Both the position numbers and the translations under genes were made by a program. The notes under the pieces are model-generated. The model was given only the letters and a program-made list of their open reading frames with translations. It did no database searches and was not told the DNA's origin. From Promethearchaeum sp. (GTDB lineage Archaea; Asgardarchaeota; Lokiarchaeia; Sigyniarchaeales; Promethearchaeaceae), in assembly GCA_030611625.1 (NCBI GenBank), contig JAUWPK010000171.1, forward strand, positions 1 through 7,722: a stretch of 7,722 nucleotides of DNA, written 5' to 3'. Positions 6,259-7,722 of the stretch are shown here, one piece after another (within the stretch, counting starts at the first letter, position 1; every line of letters begins with the position of its first letter).

Positions 6259-6273
6259 AGGTTTAGAAAACCT
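6259..6273. promoter_or_regulatory. 15-base palindrome just after the rubredoxin TATA box, candidate operator
   Basis: AGGTTT and AAACCT form a perfect 6-base inverted repeat around the 3-base centre AGA. It lies directly after TATAAAAG (6251-6258) and before the expected transcription start near 6275-6280, a position where a repressor would block the polymerase. It could also be a short RNA hairpin or chance. Confidence 0.35.
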
Positions 6274-6294
6274 ATTTATAAAAATAAAAAAATT

Positions 6295-6299
6295 GAGGT
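6295..6299 (+). promoter_or_regulatory. Shine-Dalgarno site for the rubredoxin gene
   Basis: GAGGT lies 9 bases before the ATG at 6309 and supports that start. Confidence 0.6.
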
Positions 6300-6308
6300 A
6301 TTATAAAA

Positions 6309-6467
6309 ATGGCAATTTGGGTTTGTACTGTATGTGGATGGGAGTACGATGAAGAAAAAGGTCTCCCAGATGATGGGTTTGAAGCTGGCACAAAATTTGA
6401 GGACTTACCTGGCGACTTCGTTTGTCCGGTGTGTGGAGCTGGAAAAAGTGACTTTGAGAAGCAATAG
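6309..6467 (+). CDS. Rubredoxin
   Basis: This 52-residue protein is a classic rubredoxin, a small cytoplasmic electron carrier with one iron bound by four cysteines. The ligands are Cys6 and Cys9 (VCTVCGWEYDEEKG) and Cys39 and Cys42 (FVCPVCGAGKSDFE). The family's aromatic residues (Trp4, Trp11, Tyr13, Phe30, Phe49) and the DDGFEAGTKFEDLPGDF middle are in place. The length is normal. In anaerobes rubredoxin commonly gives electrons to superoxide reductase, rubrerythrin or flavodiiron proteins; no such partner is in the window. The gene stands alone on its strand, divergent from korA, with its own TATA-like box, a ribosome site and a possible operator. A role in protecting oxygen-sensitive ferredoxin enzymes is suggested by this position but not shown. 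Confidence 0.97.
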   Translation: MAIWVCTVCGWEYDEEKGLPDDGFEAGTKFEDLPGDFVCPVCGAGKSDFEKQ

Positions 6468-6494
6468 AAGCAAAAGAATTAATATTTTCTTTGG

Positions 6495-6526
6495 TAAATT
6501 CAAATTAGCTTAAAATTTTGAATTTA
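6495..6526 (+). terminator. Stem-loop after the rubredoxin gene
   Basis: TAAATTCAAA (6495-6504) and TTTGAATTTA (6517-6526) form a perfect 10-base inverted repeat with a 12-base loop, 27 bases after the rubredoxin stop. The stem is A+T-rich, and the downstream run is A-rich and not T-rich on this strand. A 3'-end or stability element is more likely than a strict terminator. Confidence 0.35.
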
Positions 6527-6557
6527 ATAAAAAAACTGGGAAAAAAATTTACACCTG

Positions 6558-6596
6558 TGAAGTCTAACTTCAATCAACACTTATCTTTTTTTGATT
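6558..6596. terminator. Stem-loop and T-run between convergent genes
   Basis: TGAAGT-CTA-ACTTCA (6558-6572) is a perfect short hairpin. It is followed by a T-run at about 6585-6592, flanked by a second inverted repeat (AATCAA at 6572-6577, TTGATT at 6591-6596). It lies between the rubredoxin stop and the stop of the convergent zinc-ribbon gene. Archaeal transcription ends mainly at T-runs, so this is the best terminator candidate for the plus strand. Confidence 0.45.
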
Positions 6597-6604
6597 AATT
6601 TTTT

Positions 6605-7108
6605 TCATCTTTCAATATTTGAACCGCAATAAGGACAAAACTGGGCTTCTTCATTTTTATCGATTTCAGTTCCACATTCCTTGCAAAATCGCTGGTCAAC
6701 GCTCATTTTTTTCTTAATTTCTTTAGCTTCTTCTTCAGGTTGCTTTGGAATTTCTACTAACTGCATTTTTCCTGTTGTCTGAGAGAAAGTTCCACGTAGT
6801 CTGCCAGATCCTTTCAAATCTAAAATTATTGCTTTGATATCCTTTCGAGAAATCCCAGTATTTTTTGAAATTTCTTCACTAGAGATATTAGGATTTTGGG
6901 TAAATTCGTTCAGCACAATATTACGCAATTTGGGTTTATTAGTATACGCTCTTACTTGACTCAGTAAAATACTTAGCCCGATTCCAATTTGGATTAAATT
7001 CCATAGACTATTCCTTATGCCATTAAATCCCCAATAAAGGAAAGCTCCAGCAATTATCAAACTGCAAAAGCTAAAACCTTCAACATATGAATTTTTTTCA
7101 TACTTCAT
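6605..7108 (-). CDS. Membrane protein with winged-helix-like domain and C-terminal zinc ribbon
   Basis: I do not recognise a named family for this 167-residue protein, but three parts are visible. Residues 10-29 and about 35-51 are hydrophobic and should form a two-helix membrane hairpin. Residues 60-118 look like a winged helix: LRNIVLNEFTQNPNISSEEISKN-type helices, a recognition-like helix around GISRKDIKAIILDLKGSG and a wing-like RLRGTFSQTTGKM. A charged Glu/Lys-rich linker (120-135) leads to a zinc ribbon with Cys142, Cys145, Cys158 and Cys161 (FCKECG, FCPYCG). It might be a membrane-tethered regulator or a membrane-linked RNA- or protein-binding factor. The gene starts 24 bases after the upstream YyaL/SPATA20-type gene, so the two may be co-transcribed. 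GTGAT directly touches the ATG, too close for a normal ribosome site, so the start is less certain. Confidence 0.72.
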   Translation of the reverse strand: MKYEKNSYVEGFSFCSLIIAGAFLYWGFNGIRNSLWNLIQIGIGLSILLSQVRAYTNKPKLRNIVLNEFTQNPNISSEEISKNTGISRKDIKAIILDLKGSGRLRGTFSQTTGKMQLVEIPKQPEEEAKEIKKKMSVDQRFCKECGTEIDKNEEAQFCPYCGSNIER

Positions 7109-7132
7109 ATCACTTAATTAGAAATCACTAAA

Positions 7133-7722
7133 TTAAAAATATTTGTTAAGATCTATAAGAAATTTTTCTTGATCGATTTCTGGAGGAAAACATTTGAATT
7201 CATGGCAGAGATAAAAGGTTGGTTTATTTTGAATAATTTTTAAGTCAGATAGGAATTGTTCATTATCTGTGGGAAGCTTTCCTTGAAAGAAATTTAATCT
7301 CGGGATATATTTAGAGAATATATCTTTCTGGAATTTATCGAATTGGAGCGAGAGTTTTTGTTTTTGATCTTGTGGAATAATAATTTTTATATCGGTACTT
7401 CCAAAAATTAAACGTTGTAGCGAAATGAAATATGTAGCGTTTCCAAGTGGTGAGTTTTTTGCTTTAATGTATAATTCTTTTAAGATATCCTCTGCGAGAT
7501 CGAAGAATTTAGATTCATTAAACCAATAATGCGCTTGTAATAGATTTTCCGCCATAACTGAATTTGAATTCGGCAGTGGAGCATCAAACAATAATTTTGG
7601 TCTGGCAATAATGTCTTTTTCTTTAACATCGCTAAAATAATAAGTATTTCCAGAATTATCCCAGAAATGTTCGTGAACGTAAGTCAAAAGTTTTTCGATA
7701 TCCCTTAGTAAAGCCATTTCAT
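7133..7722 (-). CDS. YyaL/SPATA20-type protein (DUF255 family), C-terminal part
   Basis: This is the end of a larger gene whose start lies beyond the right edge: the frame is open through 7722, so the ATG at 7717 need not be the start. The visible 195 or so residues match the final part of the YyaL/SPATA20 family, proteins with an N-terminal thioredoxin-like domain and a glycosidase-like (alpha/alpha)6 barrel. Recognisable points are FWDNSGNTYYFSD, the RPKLLFDAPLPNSNSVMAENLL segment (family form RxKxxxDxAxPSGNS) and the closing YLCHEFKCFPPEIDQEKF, which matches the usual YvCxxxxCxxP ending with its two cysteines. The thioredoxin domain itself is not in the window. The biochemical role of the family is poorly known. 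The zinc-ribbon membrane protein gene follows 24 bases downstream. Confidence 0.82.
   Translation of the reverse strand, partial: EMALLRDIEKLLTYVHEHFWDNSGNTYYFSDVKEKDIIARPKLLFDAPLPNSNSVMAENLLQAHYWFNESKFFDLAEDILKELYIKAKNSPLGNATYFISLQRLIFGSTDIKIIIPQDQKQKLSLQFDKFQKDIFSKYIPRLNFFQGKLPTDNEQFLSDLKIIQNKPTFYLCHEFKCFPPEIDQEKFLIDLNKYF

Larger units (their letters stand above)
6129..6308. promoter_or_regulatory. Divergent promoter region between korA and the rubredoxin gene
   Basis: These 180 bases separate two genes read away from each other and are very A+T-rich. For korA (minus strand) a TATA-like CATAATTTATTTG lies at 6162-6174, about 35-45 bases before the ATG. For the rubredoxin gene (plus strand) TATAAAAG lies at 6251-6258, about 50 bases before its ATG, with an A-rich stretch in front. 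A longer imperfect inverted repeat (CTTTAAATTT at 6207-6216, AAATTTAAAAG at 6226-6236) lies between them. The boxes are inferred by pattern and spacing only. Confidence 0.45.

Overview
This window is strongly A+T-rich and gene-dense. It looks archaeal: soluble heterodisulfide reductase genes (hdrB, hdrC) with a polyferredoxin, a two-subunit 2-oxoacid:ferredoxin oxidoreductase, TATA-like promoters and G-rich Shine-Dalgarno sites. The leucine-rich-repeat protein and the membrane/winged-helix/zinc-ribbon protein would suit a Lokiarchaeia-like Asgard archaeon. That lineage call is an inference from gene content and style, since no marker gene is present. No rRNA, tRNA, CRISPR array or insertion sequence was seen.

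Layout. Positions 1-1748 (+) hold the end of an anaerobic electron-transfer operon: the 3' end of hdrB, a four-cluster polyferredoxin and hdrC. Positions 1749-2076 are mostly non-coding, but the minus strand carries a possible 55-residue membrane micro-protein (1860-2027). Positions 2077-2537 (+) are a type II toxin-antitoxin pair whose genes overlap by 13 bases. Convergent to it, 2553-6128 (-) is a compact operon read as korA (gamma-alpha fusion), korB and a leucine-rich-repeat gene, with gaps of 1 and 2 bases. Divergent from korA is a 52-residue rubredoxin (6309-6467, +), followed by stem-loops and a T-run. The right end (6605-7722, -) holds the 3' part of a YyaL/SPATA20-type gene and a small membrane protein with a winged helix and zinc ribbon.

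How the genes may work together. KorAB would oxidise a 2-oxoacid plus CoA and reduce ferredoxin. HdrB/HdrC and the polyferredoxin would pass electrons between ferredoxin-level carriers and a disulfide, with HdrA and any hydrogenase or formate module outside the window. Rubredoxin is a one-electron carrier often tied to oxygen defence, which would suit a position next to an oxygen-sensitive oxidoreductase. The least expected features are the LRR gene that appears translationally coupled to korB, the KorB cluster-ligand substitution, the polyferredoxin lying between hdrB and hdrC, and the possible micro-protein sharing a palindromic TATA region with the toxin-antitoxin operon.
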